Source: Hirundichthys speculiger
Taxonomy: Eukaryota; Chordata; Actinopteri; Beloniformes; Exocoetidae
Length of the DNA: 64,000 nt
Assembly: GCA_018398805.1 (NCBI GenBank)
Contig: JAGFBZ010000855.1
Span: forward strand, 3,596,001 to 3,660,000
Direction of reading: 5' to 3'
This document shows, one piece after another, positions 12,600 to 24,437 of the stretch (position 1 is its first letter; each line of letters begins with the position of its first letter). Position numbers and translations under genes: made by a program. Under the pieces are notes generated by a model. It was not told where the DNA came from, made no database searches, and saw nothing but the letters and a program-made list of their open reading frames with translations.

Positions 12600-14416
12600 T
12601 ATTTTATGTCTAATGTGTTGTTATTATAATATGAAATATTATTCAAAGCAGGAAAGAAAACATGGCATTTACCAAAAAAAAAAAAATCCATAAAAGCCAG
12701 AAGGCAGGGTATTTCTCTAAGCCTAATAATCCCATTATGATCGCAATGAAAAAAAGCTCTCTGTCAAAGCGGGGAGCATTGACGCAAGCATGTCTTGACG
12801 TCAGTAGCTGCAGTGAATGAGGGATGGGAGGGAAGGGTGGGGGGGGGAGACAAAAAGGCGTGTTTACCTTCAGAAAATACCACGAAATCCCAGCGTCAAA
12901 ATGCGTGAATGCAACCGCAGCCAGCTGCAAGGAACCGGGCTTCTCCGTTTGCACAGTATTCGGCCTGAAATCCAGCTTTGCACATTTTGGCGAAGCGGTA
13001 TAGGTGCTGCACTGAAAATCTAAACCAGATGTAGTAAATGGAACATGATCTCCTGACCCTGGAAGGTTCATAAATAAATCAGCATATGGGAGAATGAGGA
13101 GAGCAGGGGGAGCTTTTGCTCAGCTGGGTTCACGCATCCATCTGTGGCTCTCCTGACAGGGAAATTAAAGTGACATAATAGAAAGTCAGTGATAATCTAA
13201 GAGGGCGTGTGCAGTTATTTTATTTTATTTTTTTTTTTTTAGCCTGACGTCTTTTTAGATTATCCAAACAAACGCAGCCCCTTGTTCCTGTGTAGTCAAA
13301 GAATTCTCCGGCATTCAGAGCCGAGGGGAAAACTACCATCAAGCAGTTTGTGGCGTCATTGCCTCCTTTGTGCTGCGCGCAATGCCCGCACTCTTCTGCC
13401 TCATTTATTCACTGCTTATTCTGGAAGTTGCTTTCTCGTGTGAAAGCAAACCTGCTCCGTCCTAGACCGGTCCTCATAACACAATGTGTTTTTTTGCTCT
13501 GTCTGTGTCCCCCTGACACTTGGATTCTGGATGGTTTATGAAAGATGTTTCACAGGCAATTAAGACTGTCTTCTTCGCGTCGCTGGACTGTTATTGTTGT
13601 AAAAGAGAAGTACAGCCCCTTCACCACTTCGTTAATACACACAATCCCCATTTTACCCGGGGGAGGATTCTTCCCCAGTCTTAACAAATGCTGCCAAGGA
13701 GTATTTTATACCCGCAACTTATACTGGAGCTCAAAGGTTGCAGAAGGGACACATGGTTTGGTTTAACGGGCGGACTACGTCCTGATAATCTCCGTTTACA
13801 CTCTAGAAGATACCCAAGAGTTCCCGTTGTGTCGCCCGTGCGTCATCCATTTCTGATTACACTTGAAGGCTGACGTCGCCAGCACCATTTAAGCAGAGCA
13901 CCTGACGGAGTTATGAAAATGTAACTTGATTTTTTTTTTTTTTAACAATTGGAGTGACGGAAATCACATTTTTTTGTGTGGCTCAACAAGTTGCCTTCAG
14001 TGCGTAATTTCCATCTGAGAGGAGTTCGAGCGTAATCCGTGACACACGTGATCGACAAAATCACTTCAGCTGCAAACATTTCTCATTTGTCGAGGAAAAA
14101 TAAACCCAGGGCATCGGGGAGAATCATCTTGTCCGATTACGGAGAGGACCGAGAGCTGACCGGCTCCATGCCTCGCTGCGCCTCCAGATGCTCGGTTGGC
14201 CACCACATGGTAACTTTGCGCACACGGTGCCCTGGAAAAGGCACGCGGTAGAGACGGGATCTGAATGACTTGGGCTGAAATTGATTCGCAATTCTCTCTT
14301 CGCCTCCCCCAGACTGTTGAATGTGTTTTATATCCCGCCGGTTGAAGTTGTCTCACGTTATCAGCAGATTTCAGTTGAGTGGTGGATAGATCCACCACCA
14401 CAACAGGGAGCAGCAA
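12600..14416 (+). promoter_or_regulatory. putative promoter and 5'UTR region of the upstream pde10a first exon
   Basis: CpG density rises from about 13300 to 14500 relative to its AT-rich surroundings. A perfect CRE (TGACGTCA) lies at 12796-12803 and a variant TGACGTCG near 13872. No TATA box stands out. An in-frame TAG at 14387-14389 closes the frame above the first-exon ATG. The promoter role is inferred from position and composition. Confidence 0.45.
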
Positions 14417-14489
14417 ATGTCGAAGAAACGGAAAACTCCTCACGACCGGGGCTTGGAAGAATCTCCGCCTGCACGAAGCAGTGAACCAG
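14417..14489 (+). CDS. pde10a: pde10a alternative first coding exon (upstream)
   Basis: ATG at 14417 in good context (A at -3) opens 24 codons starting MSKKRKTPHDRGLEESPPAR. The exon ends in phase 1 at a strong donor, CCAG|GTAGGA. The first base of the split codon plus GC from the shared exon at 56722 makes Gly, giving ...[14 protein letters not shown]. Human PDE10A also has Gly before LTDEK in one isoform. The basic MSKKRK start could be a nuclear localisation signal (inference). Assignment rests on phase, position and strand between tbxtb and the certain pde10a exon. I do not recognise the peptide with certainty. Confidence 0.6.
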
Positions 14490-16263
14490 GTAGGAGTTAT
14501 GCTCAGAATTGACAGCATGGAAGTGGATCTGTCATGCCAGAGGGCTTGGATGTGAGGGTGAAATGCATTCCTTTATCTTCTGATAATTCTGAAGAGCATT
14601 TCTGTGTAGTTTCATAAAAGTAGTCACAGTACTCTCTGGATGCTGAGTTGCTTCAGCATCAACTCCACAAACACAAGACAGTTGCATGGTCATATGTTTC
14701 CGAGCAGCCACATTCCCACCAAAAGAAGTATTTTGGTGACATTTCACTGCAAGTTAGACTTTCAGTTACATGTGCTCAGTTAAGAAGGACTAAATCAGGA
14801 ATGTTTCTTTCATAAGCAGGTTACTTCATTAATAATACGCAGTCCGAGGCTGCATTGTGGATAATGGTTGCTTATCAGTTACCACAGGTCTGTTAGTGCA
14901 CCACCACTAGTGAAAGACTGGTTCAATCTCATCTGTAAACTGGTCCATACTCTCATATTCTTATTGTCAAAACACTGAATATGAATATTTAAATGTGGTT
15001 CAAAAGGGATTAATACATTACCAATTAAAATAGTGATTGGTTTATAAATCAAGTGATGATAATGATGATGAACTCATAATCTAGTTTATCATGATGTAAT
15101 AGCAAGTAGTAAATAATCACTTTCTAATTTAAACACAGGGACTGGGTGTCATTATTAAAGCCCTTGTGGAAAAAAAAAAGAAAAAGAAAAGTATCCAGCT
15201 GTTGATCATGGACATGGTCATTTACTGTAAGGTATTACCAGTATTTTAATTCATAGAAAACAATTTGTGCTGCTGAGGATTACTTTTTATAATCTCTTAG
15301 TCTCTGAGAGCGTAGCTTTGGTGGCAGGATGGACTTGTATTTCCAGCTACAGAATGAATCATAAATCCAAGCGTGTCATCAGAGTCAAACAGGCGAGATG
15401 AGCTTGGCCTGGTCAGCAACAGAGCTGTCAGCACCGACACAGAAGCACCTGTTGATTCAGAAACTGGATTATACACATGAGGTCCCCTAGATTAATCATT
15501 TCCACTTTATAATCCTCATCACAAGTCACTCAGTAAGGATTCATTTGCTTTTATGGATTATCAAAGATGAATATTTGAAGACTGCCCTGCCCATTGTGGA
15601 TATTTCATGTTCACTAAGAAAATAAAATGAAACTGTTTATTGGCACTTTTTAATTTAGCAGTGGGCCATTTTGCTTCTCATCGTGACTGATGGATCTGTT
15701 TGTGGTTGGCTTGTATCTAGAGTTTAGATTTTGAACAGCTATTTTAAGGGTTCTGTTGGCGGTTCTCACAGCCAAAAACTACATGCTGGAAGCTCCTTAT
15801 TTGCATGAAGTAGCTTAGACCTTCAACTTCAATCACAAAAGGAGTGTGTGCAACTGGGCACTTCCCCCAAAATACATCACAGCAATACCAGAATACAAGT
15901 CCAAGCTTTTCACATAGACAATGACGGAAATGTCAGATGCCGTGGAGCCACTATTGACTTGTCCCTACCAGCTTACGCTGCAAAAGGTTTACTCCTTAAA
16001 ATGTGAGGTTAGAATTTAAAACCGTGCCCTTTTCTCCACCATGTGTTTGATGCAAAAGCAGGAAAGAGACGGCTGCTGTGAGATTTCCTGAATGTCCTAT
16101 TAAAGGAGCACAAAGGAGTTTTGTCATGTCAAAATATCAGTTTGGGTTTCATATTTGAATACTTTTAGGAAGGGTCATCTAGCTCTCATGGTCTTTCATT
16201 CCTACGTTTGGTAAAAACCAGCCAAAGTACCTTTGGACTCCCTTTTTGGTTGTGCCACATATG
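14490..16263 (+). other. pde10a intron 1, start; nothing identified
   Basis: Intronic if the upstream first exon is used. AT-rich with no exon or repeat I can name. Confidence 0.5.
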
Positions 16264-16671
16264 TGTCATGGGGTGAGGCAGAATGGAGGACCCAGGCGCA
16301 GGAGTTCAAAAGAAAATGAATTTATTAAACAAAGGGAAAAAATCCAAACTTAACTAATCCAACAAAAACCAGGGAGAAAAGCAGGAATCCAGATGGGTGT
16401 GGAGGAGAAAAACCAGCAGAGAAACTAACAGGACGCAAGACAACGGACCACCACAGACAGGGGAGATGACAAGACTTAAATACACAGAGGGACAAACGAG
16501 AGGCAGGTGCAGGGGATCAGGGTAACACCGGGAAGGAAGCAAAGAAGAAAACAACGGAGACAAGACAGACCTTCAAAGTAAAAGAGGAAACAGAGCAGAC
16601 GAGCTACAGGGAGTGACGCCAACTTGACACAAAACACTGACAGACTGCCATGGCTGACCTAAACCATGACA
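16264..16671 (-). mobile_element. solo LTR of an LTR retrotransposon
   Basis: 408 bp beginning TGTCATGG and ending CCATGACA (TG...CA with short inverted ends), flanked by a 6-bp duplication with one mismatch (CATATG at 16258-16263, CATCTG at 16672-16677). Read on the minus strand it contains a TATTTAAG promoter-like box, then an AATAAA signal before a CT-rich end, in LTR order. No internal gag or pol flanks it, so it is a recombined solo LTR. Superfamily not assigned. Confidence 0.7.
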
Positions 16672-18035
16672 CATCTGTAAGGACACTAGCTCACAGAGCT
16701 CCAACTGACGTCATGACAGAGGAAAAGGCGGAGCTTTGCATAACCAGCCCCGTCCTTGATTTTACAATATTATTTACTTTTTGACCAAATCATACAACAT
16801 CTTCAACTGGTTTTGTTCATACTTAAGTTCACATTTAAGTTCTTCAGTAATGGGCATTTAATTGATACCTCAGATACGAACTATCGGTATTGTGTCTTTT
16901 ACAAAATTTTACAAAATTATAGATTTTTTTAAAATAAATCTTTTTGGGGGGTAAATTTGACTCCCCGCACAGTTTTTTTTCTCAAATAACCCATTGTTTT
17001 AGGTCAGCTAGCCTCAGGAAAAATGTATTTTTAGCAAGCTTTCTCTAGGTTTATTTTGTAGCTTAATTTGAATTTGAACCTGAGATTCACAAATTTAGTC
17101 TGTTTTCCTTCTTAAAGTGGAACAGATTTATGCATCATCATGAATCATCTTAAAGGTTTTCACAACCCCTCCCTCCATCACACAACAGAGCGTCCTCCAA
17201 ACGCATTCTTGTCTAGGGCATCCAAAAAGCCAGAAATACCCCTGCCTGTGAGAGCCAGACATGACTGATACACGGTGTACATGACGAGTGAGTTCTGTTA
17301 CCATTTCTGTGGACTCATTAGCAATTTAAAAACTTTTGTGACTCACATTTTCCCTCATTATATCTCCGAATGTGGGCATTCCTTTTCTCCGCTGCTGTCT
17401 CCACAGACGCAACTGAGCGAATGCAGTTCACCTCAGCAGCTGGGGCATTTAACTGATGGGCTTCAGTGCTAATGACAACCAGAGCCAGACCATCAGCAGG
17501 CAAAGCTGGTCACATCAGTCATATCTGTTTTGGAGGTGGGACTTGAGTAAATTGGATTTTAACCCTTTGTCTACCTCAACATTAACACGTTATTTCTTAC
17601 TGACCTTCATTTTTCCTGACCAAAATTATTAATCGCTCAGTTGTCATTGGATATTGGTAGGGAGATGTCCCGGGTATCCCTGCCCTGCTCCACAGCCTGG
17701 GGCAGTGGTGAGTAAGAGACCCAGGAAAGTAATGATAGCAGAGAAAAAGAGAGAGTAACTGATAAAGAGAGCAAATATGAGTAAGTCTTGACAGTGAAAT
17801 AAAAGTGCTTTTAGAGGGAATCTATAGGGTTTCTTCGTGCCTCTTTAAATCGACAACAATAATAGTAGATTTTGCCTGAACTGTTGAGTTGTCTTTCAGG
17901 GACACATAAAATGCTGAAGCTGAAGTTTTGAAAACCTCTCCGACTTGTGTGCAGAGAACTTTTTGTGGTGTTTTTTTTCTATTTAAGTTCCGAGCTGTCA
18001 GTTAGCTCAACATTATCTGACAAAACTCAGTCAAA
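16672..18035 (+). other. pde10a intron, nothing identified except a CRE
   Basis: A perfect TGACGTCA lies at 16706-16713, just beyond the solo LTR. The rest is AT-rich unique-looking DNA. Confidence 0.5.
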
Positions 18036-18776
18036 GGGTGAATTCCAATTCCTCTCTTAACCCACTATCTCAACCCTCGCCCTTAACCCTCAATTTTTGG
18101 CCCTCAATCTTAACCCTTGAGAGTAAGTGTAAGGGCTATCTTGTGGCTTAGAAATGGGACACCCCTCGAGTGCAGTTACGTCTTCAGACTGAAATGTATC
18201 AGAGCCCGTGTTGTCTCTGTATTCCCTGAAATGACACAGGGATAACATTTTAAAGAGTGCTGTATATTCTCCAAATAATATTAGCAAATAACACAATAGA
18301 GGATACATTATTCAAGTCCATCGTTGCTACCCAACAAGGTATACAAGTAACGTGAAGCCGGCTGCAGACCGGGACCGCCGGCCACCGACCGGGACCGCCG
18401 GTCCGGCAGCAAACATCGTAAAGTAAAAAAATAAATGTTACGCAACAACAATGTTAATCCGTGTAAAAAATCTCAAACAAAGACAATAAAATGATTTCGT
18501 AACATTTATATCTTTAAGATATACGAAGATACTTACGTTTGTAGCTAGCTTTTTTTGTCACCATCCTTTTCGAAGTTACCCAGTGCCTTCTGGATAGCCC
18601 TTACTACCAAGGGTGGTGTCAGAAAATCTCAATTTTGAGGGGGCGATACAGCCCTCAAACTTGTCCCTCAATTTGACGTTCTTAGAATCGGGACAGCACT
18701 TGCACTTTAGCGGGAGCACACATTTTTGAGATTGAGGGTTGAGATTGAGGGTTAAGGGAGGAATTGGAATTCACCC
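18036..18776. mobile_element. 741-bp DNA transposon with terminal inverted repeats, non-autonomous
   Basis: The left end gggtgaattccaattcctc and right end gaggaattggaattcaccc are perfect inverted repeats, and weaker inverted similarity continues about 150 bp inward (ttaaccctcaat against attgagggttaa). It is flanked by AAA on both sides, possibly a 3-bp target duplication. The centre (18360-18412) carries a GC-rich near-tandem of gaccgggaccgccgg. No transposase frame. Superfamily not assigned. Confidence 0.8.
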
Positions 18777-20038
18777 AAAGTCCTTTAAGGTCACGAGCAT
18801 TTCTGTTAACCACCCTAACCCATTTATTCCTTTATTTGACTGCGTTTATCCAATCATGTCCCTTCCATGATGAACTGGGACAAATAAAGTGTTGAGACTG
18901 TGCTCCTACTCTGTGTGCTAGCCAGTGGCCTGTGGGACAGGAGCTTCCACTGGTCCCATTTGATCCTGTCCTAAACCCTAATAAAGATTTTCTGGCCTAT
19001 TAAACTAAGCATTTCATAAATACAGGTTGATTCGGTTTGGAAATACTCCCAGAAGTATTCAGATCTGAGATGTTATGTGTGGCACCTGTGTAGGTTATAT
19101 AGAAGATGGGGATTATTTTACAGTGCTGCTATCTTGTTTTGTACCATATAAACCCAACAACATCAACAGAAAGCCCACTGCATAAACAAACTGTAGAAAA
19201 CTGTTGCAGGTCAGGTCTCTTTGAGATTAAACACCATGTGGCAAGTAGAAGTCTTAATTCAGATGTGGACGATCCCAGAGATTTAACATAAAAACATCTA
19301 TTCCACAATAACAAAAGCCAGTCTTAAGAAAAATCCTTCCTGTATTTAGAAATATTGCCGTTTTTATTTGCTAAAATTGCATCTTGTTTAACTCATCTGA
19401 AACCACTTGCACTGATGTACAACTGAGGTTTGCTTCTGAATCATTTACCTTGCTGAACGGAGCATGACAGGACGTAATATCTGCTGCATCCCTGGGCTGA
19501 GTCGCTGAAAAGACGGTTTCTGCTCATTCATCCTTTTCATGTAGATGGGTTTGAACTACTTCCATCAGCTGTGTGGCTACTCGGCCAAGAACAGCATCGC
19601 CTTCAAGTAGAGTCGTGCCTGACTGCATGAGTAGCGCAATGGAAAAAAAAACTTGGGCATGAGGACGAAGACTTGTATGGTGATTCATCTGTATGATTTT
19701 AGTTGAGATGAAAATTTCTGATCACTAATTTATTCATTTTCTATCGTCCCTTCATCTTGTTTGGAGTCACAAGGTGGCTGGAGTCTTGTAACTTATGGAA
19801 AGACAGTTCTGCGGAAGTCACTTCCTGGTAATGTTTTACATAAATTTGCATTGTGTTTAGATGTGGATTATGCATATCTATAATTAGACATTATTACACT
19901 TTTTTAGTCAGTTTAATCCCCTTTTGTTTCCCCTCATTTGTTGTTTAAAAGCCCCATCCATCCATTAACGTCCACTTATTCAAGTTCTGGTGTGGAGGCA
20001 GCAGCCAAATGCTGGACTCACACCGCCACGTCGTATGC
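18777..20038 (+). other. pde10a intron, no gene
   Basis: No exon supported. A 22-codon frame at 19544-19609 (MGLNYFHQLCGYSAKNSIAF then Lys and stop) looks coding-like but has no donor or recognised homologue. Confidence 0.45.
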
Positions 20039-20181
20039 GCCATCTGCGTCGTCTGCATCTGCGTCGTCTGTGTTGTCTGCGTCATCTGCGTCATCTGTGT
20101 CGTCTGCGTCGTCTGCGTCGTCTGCGTCGTCTGCATCTGCGTCATCTGTGTTGTCTGCGTCATCTGCATCGTCTGCATCTG
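20039..20181. repeat. 9-bp minisatellite (TCTGCGTCG units)
   Basis: About 16 units of a 9-base motif with CG/CA and GT/AT variation between copies. Because the unit is three codons long and lacks stops, several frames stay open on both strands and yield Ser-Ala-Ser, Cys-Val-Val or Thr-Gln-Met runs. These are not genes. Confidence 0.9.
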
Positions 20182-20329
20182 TCACCATAGACTTTGAATG
20201 AGGTGTTGTTATCCGTTCCTGAACTGAGTTGTGAGGCTCCGTGCATCATGTGTCAACTGCATTGGCAGGGTTCTTTGTGTAGTGAACATTAAGAAATTTG
20301 ATTGGTTGTTTTTGGTATGACGAAGAAGT

Positions 20330-22010
20330 GTCAGGGTGCATTCTGTACGTTGCTGGAATGCACCCCTGTGAATCGAGTGTAAGCAAAGAGGCCCAGATCT
20401 CCTTCTCCCTGTCCACCTCCTATAGTTATTTTGGGGAAAAAAATCCAGCTGAATGATGTACGCAGTCTCTCCAGTGTGTCCTGGGCCTTTGTCCCGACGG
20501 AGATGCCCAAAACACTCTCTTAGGGAGACATCAAGGAGGCATCCGAACCAGATGCCCAAACCACCCCTCTCGGCTCCTCTTGTTGTAAAGGAGCAGCAGT
20601 TCTACTAGAAGCCCCTCCCAAATGGCAGAGCTTCTCATCCCATCTCTAAGGGAGATTCCAGCTACCCTGCCAAGGAAACCCATTTCCTTCATTGGTAAGA
20701 CTGCCTTTTGGCTCAGTATCCTCTTCACCACAACAGATCAGTTCAGTTTGCGTTATTATAGATGGTACACAGATCTGCCTGTCAATCTTCCGCTCCATTC
20801 TTCCCTTGTGAACAACACCCTGAGGAACTTAAACTCTTCTACTTCAGGCAGTACCTAACTTCAAACCTGTCCTTTCCCCACTGAGAGCCACAGTCTCAGA
20901 TTTGAAGGTGCCTATTCTCATCATTGGTGCTTTACACTTGGTTGTGGACCACTCCAGTGTGAGTTGAAGATTTCAGCTAAATACAAACCAACAAGACCAA
21001 ATCATTTACAAAAAGTAAGCTGTGCTTCAAAATTCTGTTCACTGGAGGTATGAACAGAATAGGGGATACCCGATTACTGTGGAATACCACGCGTAAGAAG
21101 GCAGAACTTGCACCTTTCCAGGGTTTTGCAGACCTGTGCCTTTCTTCCACTATGGCTTCCTCCAATTGTTCCAGACAAAGTCAACAAGATCACCACACAT
21201 GCCACCATCAATGATGATCTTTTCCTTGCCAAAATGATGGGACATTAGCCTAGAATTTCTCTCTTTTTTTTTAAAAAACTTTTGTGGGACTAGTGGCCTT
21301 TATTCGCAGTGAGAGAGAGAGAGATACAAAAGCCCAGAATGCAGCAGTAACTATCAGTTTTGACTGGTGCTGCCACCTAGAGGATAGCGCTGTCCTTGAG
21401 TAGCCCCTGTTGGTTAAAAAAAAAGTAGCCTTGATCAAGTCAAGCTCCAACTCGACTTTCTACCAGCAATGGTCAAAAGCCTTCTCCAAGTCCACAAAGT
21501 ACATGTGGAGAAGTTACACAAACCTCCATGCTCCCTCCACAGTTTCCACAAAACCCACAATTCTCATGAGAGTATAGAGCTGGTCCAGTGCTGGGATGGA
21601 ACCCACATCATTTATTCCTGAATCTGAGGTTTGACTATTGACCATACTCTCTTCTCCAACACCCTTGCAAAGGTATTTTTAGGAAGCTGAAGTGTCCCAC
21701 ACCCTCGAGGCCCACTAGTCTGCAAAACCAGAGACCCTGCCCCTGATGTCTTCATGATGTTGGAGACATATGTCAGTCAAGACACCCCAACAACATGGTC
21801 TACAGTGACCAAGCTCTCTGCCCTCTGTGAACTGTGGAGGTACAGCAACTCCACTGTCCCAGTCCCTCCTTAGAGTGACCAGCCAGGGGTCTGCATTCCC
21901 CGGCATTGCACCTGAAGTACCCCTCTTGGTTGCCAAGGTCTGGCACCGACATGTCTTGTCTGGCTGCGATGCATCAACGGAGCAACCTGCTGACGTACAA
22001 AAACACTGAC
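20330..22010 (-). pseudogene. LINE reverse transcriptase remnant, 3' part
   Basis: On the minus strand, segments follow the order of a common fish non-LTR retrotransposon ORF2: DWDSGVAVP (about 21855), RGCGTLQLPKNTFARVLE (about 21660-21715), the RT fingers/palm in broken form, then GFLGRVAGISLRDGMRSSAI (about 20630-20680) and GWFGHLVRMPP (about 20531). Stops, frameshifts and an unrelated insertion near 21260-21420 break it. The rest of the RT-upstream region is displaced to 23480-23775. Clade not assigned. Confidence 0.75.
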
Positions 22011-22674
22011 GTGCAGAAAAAGCACCCGTGCACACTTGGACATGTAAATAGCTTCAGACCAACCTGGGAAGGAAGACAGCCCAGCTGGTGTTGCTGCATC
22101 ATCTCTTCGTCAACCAGACAAGAGAAAAGAGAGAAAGGGCCGTCAGCAGAGCATATGTTTCAGCCCTGCCCTGTCCATCCGAGTCTGGGTCATCAGCACA
22201 GATCTCCACGGACATTGCCGATCACTTCCAGAGTAATGAGCATAAGAGGCTTTTGTGCCTGGGCAGAGCTTAGTTTAGTGTTGTTTTGCCAGTTTCTTTT
22301 TCTTGTGTATTGCACACATTTAGAACCGGACCATCGGTCCTGCTGTAACTGTGAATTGCGCTGATGTTTTTTTTTTATCGTGGCTAGCATCTCCCATCTC
22401 CCTTTCTCAGTTCAATGATCAGAGCACTCGTTGTGAAGTTGGCTCCTCATTGGCACGTCTGTGGGGAAATGACAGAGTAGCTGTTGCTGTTGGTTAAAAA
22501 CCATTCTAGCTCTGTTGATTTTACTCTCTGCTCTTTAGTTTTGCTTCCCTTATGATCCACACCACATTCACTCATAAGCTACAATTATTATCAGCTGAGG
22601 ACTCCTGCTTTGTCCTCAGCCAACGTAGGCATGACTAGTCACCACATGATCTTGTCCACTGTCCTGTAACGTTA

Positions 22675-22803
22675 CCATGTGGTGTCGGCAGCCATCTTGG
22701 TTGTGGGGGTTAGGTCACCACGTCTGGCCATCTTGTGGCTGAAATCATGTAACCTTGTCAGCCATTTTGTGACCATGCCCAACTCTAGTTAACTACCATC
22801 TTG
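22675..22803. repeat. degenerate ~34-bp tandem array of CCATCTTG cores
   Basis: CCATCTTG or CCATTTTG cores start at 22692, 22728, 22762 and 22796, spaced 36, 34 and 34 bases. A weaker related ACCATGTGG precedes them near 22674. Between cores the sequence is only loosely alike. CCATNTTG is the core recognised by the zinc-finger factor YY1. A binding role is inference. Confidence 0.55.
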
Positions 22804-22810
22804 CCTCACA

Positions 22811-22814
<4 letters not shown>

Positions 22815-22844
<30 letters not shown>

Positions 22845-22856
22845 TGCACACACACT
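22815..22856. repeat. (CA)n microsatellite
   Basis: CA/GC dinucleotide run with one TG interruption, directly after the CCATCTTG array. Confidence 0.9.
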
Positions 22857-23479
22857 CCTACATACCCCGTGCTCCTTTACATATGTCTACACACTGAAGC
22901 CCACCTTTTCATATGCCATCCTTTAATTGTGTTTATCCATAGCAGTGGAGATTTCTGGTCTTTGAAACAGGGGAAGCTCATAGTTGAAGTACATCATAAA
23001 AATGTGTCAATTTATTTACATGTAAATTCTGCCCTTCCCTTCCCTTCCCTACAGTGAGTGTGATTTATTTACAGTGTAAGAAATGAAGTATTTCGCTGTA
23101 GAAATGCCAACAAATGGTCCCTGCTTGTCACTCGACTTTGCATGCAAAATCCGCTATGAGACTGAAATCATGCATGAGACGTAATAGTATATTTACCTCG
23201 GAAACATGTCAGTCAAAACTGCATTCAGCTTTTCCACCAATCACCATGCAGATTAATGAGCGTCCAGGCCAGCCGAGGCCAACTCACAGCTCCATTTACT
23301 CTGAGAGTCCGGGAAGGGGGGGGGGGGGCGGTAACATTGCCATTTAAGCTAATTCCTTCTCTATTGCTCTATAGCACCACGCCTGGTTACAGACTGTCAC
23401 ACACAGAATAACAGCCATTTGGAGAGGGCTTGTGCCATTTAGTCACCTCAGCCCCAGTAAAGGATGGGTCCACCTCACC

Positions 23480-23775
23480 TCAGAGTCCACAGACTCAGTT
23501 TCCTCTGTGGAAGATGTGTCGGTGGAGCTGAACAGATTCTCAAAATATTCCTTCCACAGCCTGATGACATCGAGATAACCAGCACCCCACCCTAACTATA
23601 CACAGTGCTTGGTGAAGTTTGGTTTTCCCTGCCTGGGCTTCCTGATAGTTTTCCAGAATCTTCTCTGGGCTGATCAAAAGTCACTTTCCGTGGCCTCACT
23701 GAATTCCTCTCATGCCTGGGTTTTTGCCTCAGCAACCACTGATGTTTTAGTAGCTTGCTTGGCTTGACCTGTGCA
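23480..23775 (-). pseudogene. LINE ORF2 remnant, segment upstream of the RT
   Basis: On the minus strand this reads as the region between endonuclease and RT of the LINE family seen at 20330-22010: a RFWKTIRK-like segment near 23650 and a LWKEYFENLFSSTDTSS-like segment near 23525. About 1.5 kb of unrelated DNA (22010-23480) separates it from the RT part, so either an insertion split the copy or two fragments lie side by side. Confidence 0.65.
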
Positions 23776-24396
23776 CTTAGAAAGAGTTGATGGACACTAC
23801 ACAATTTGAAGAAAGAAAATTTTTTTCTCAGAATTGTAAAAAAAAACAAAAAAACAAAAAAACATCCCGCTCACTTAAGATGACCTTTGCCTTTCAGGGG
23901 TTGATGCACATCAGGGCAGATTTAAGTGCTTAATAGAAAACAGTATTCATGTGAGACACATGTTACTCACATGACTCACCACATGATCAAAGAGATATTT
24001 CTACCTCCAGAGAATTTTCACTGATTTTAAAAAATAATTACAACTTACTCAGGTAAAACTAAATCCTAAAGACCTCGTACTTTTTTCTTATACATGTTTC
24101 AGGCAACTGCTTTTGTTAAGTGTCTTCTTCCTTGGAGTTTTGTAGTGAGCATCTATTGAAGCCAGGCCTAACATGATCTAGACCAGCACCCTCTGAGGAC
24201 ACTGCACACCCCAGGTGATGAAAATGAGCACAATTCTGACTGTCTTTCGGTATGGAATTTGTAGGGTTTTGTTTGTGTGGGTTTTCTCCAGACGTTCTGG
24301 CTCCCTCTTAATCCAAAAGCATGCATGATACGTTTAATGGTGATTCTACATTTTCTGTGGAAGTGAGCATGTTTGGTTGTTTTTCTTTGTCCAGTT

Positions 24397-24401
<5 letters not shown>

Positions 24402-24432
<31 letters not shown>
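24402..24432. repeat. poly-C / poly-A homopolymer tract
   Basis: A run of about 26 C followed at once by an A-rich tract. On the minus strand this is a long G run. Length is likely imprecise in the assembly. Confidence 0.9.

Positions 24433-24437
<5 letters not shown>

Noticed and set aside
14066..14518. 150-codon minus-strand frame
   Set aside because: Antisense to the CpG-rich pde10a first-exon region, with no homology.
19538..19610. Coding-looking 22-codon frame MGLNYFHQLCGYSAK...
   Set aside because: No recognised homologue, no donor before its stop, no promoter signal; too short to support.
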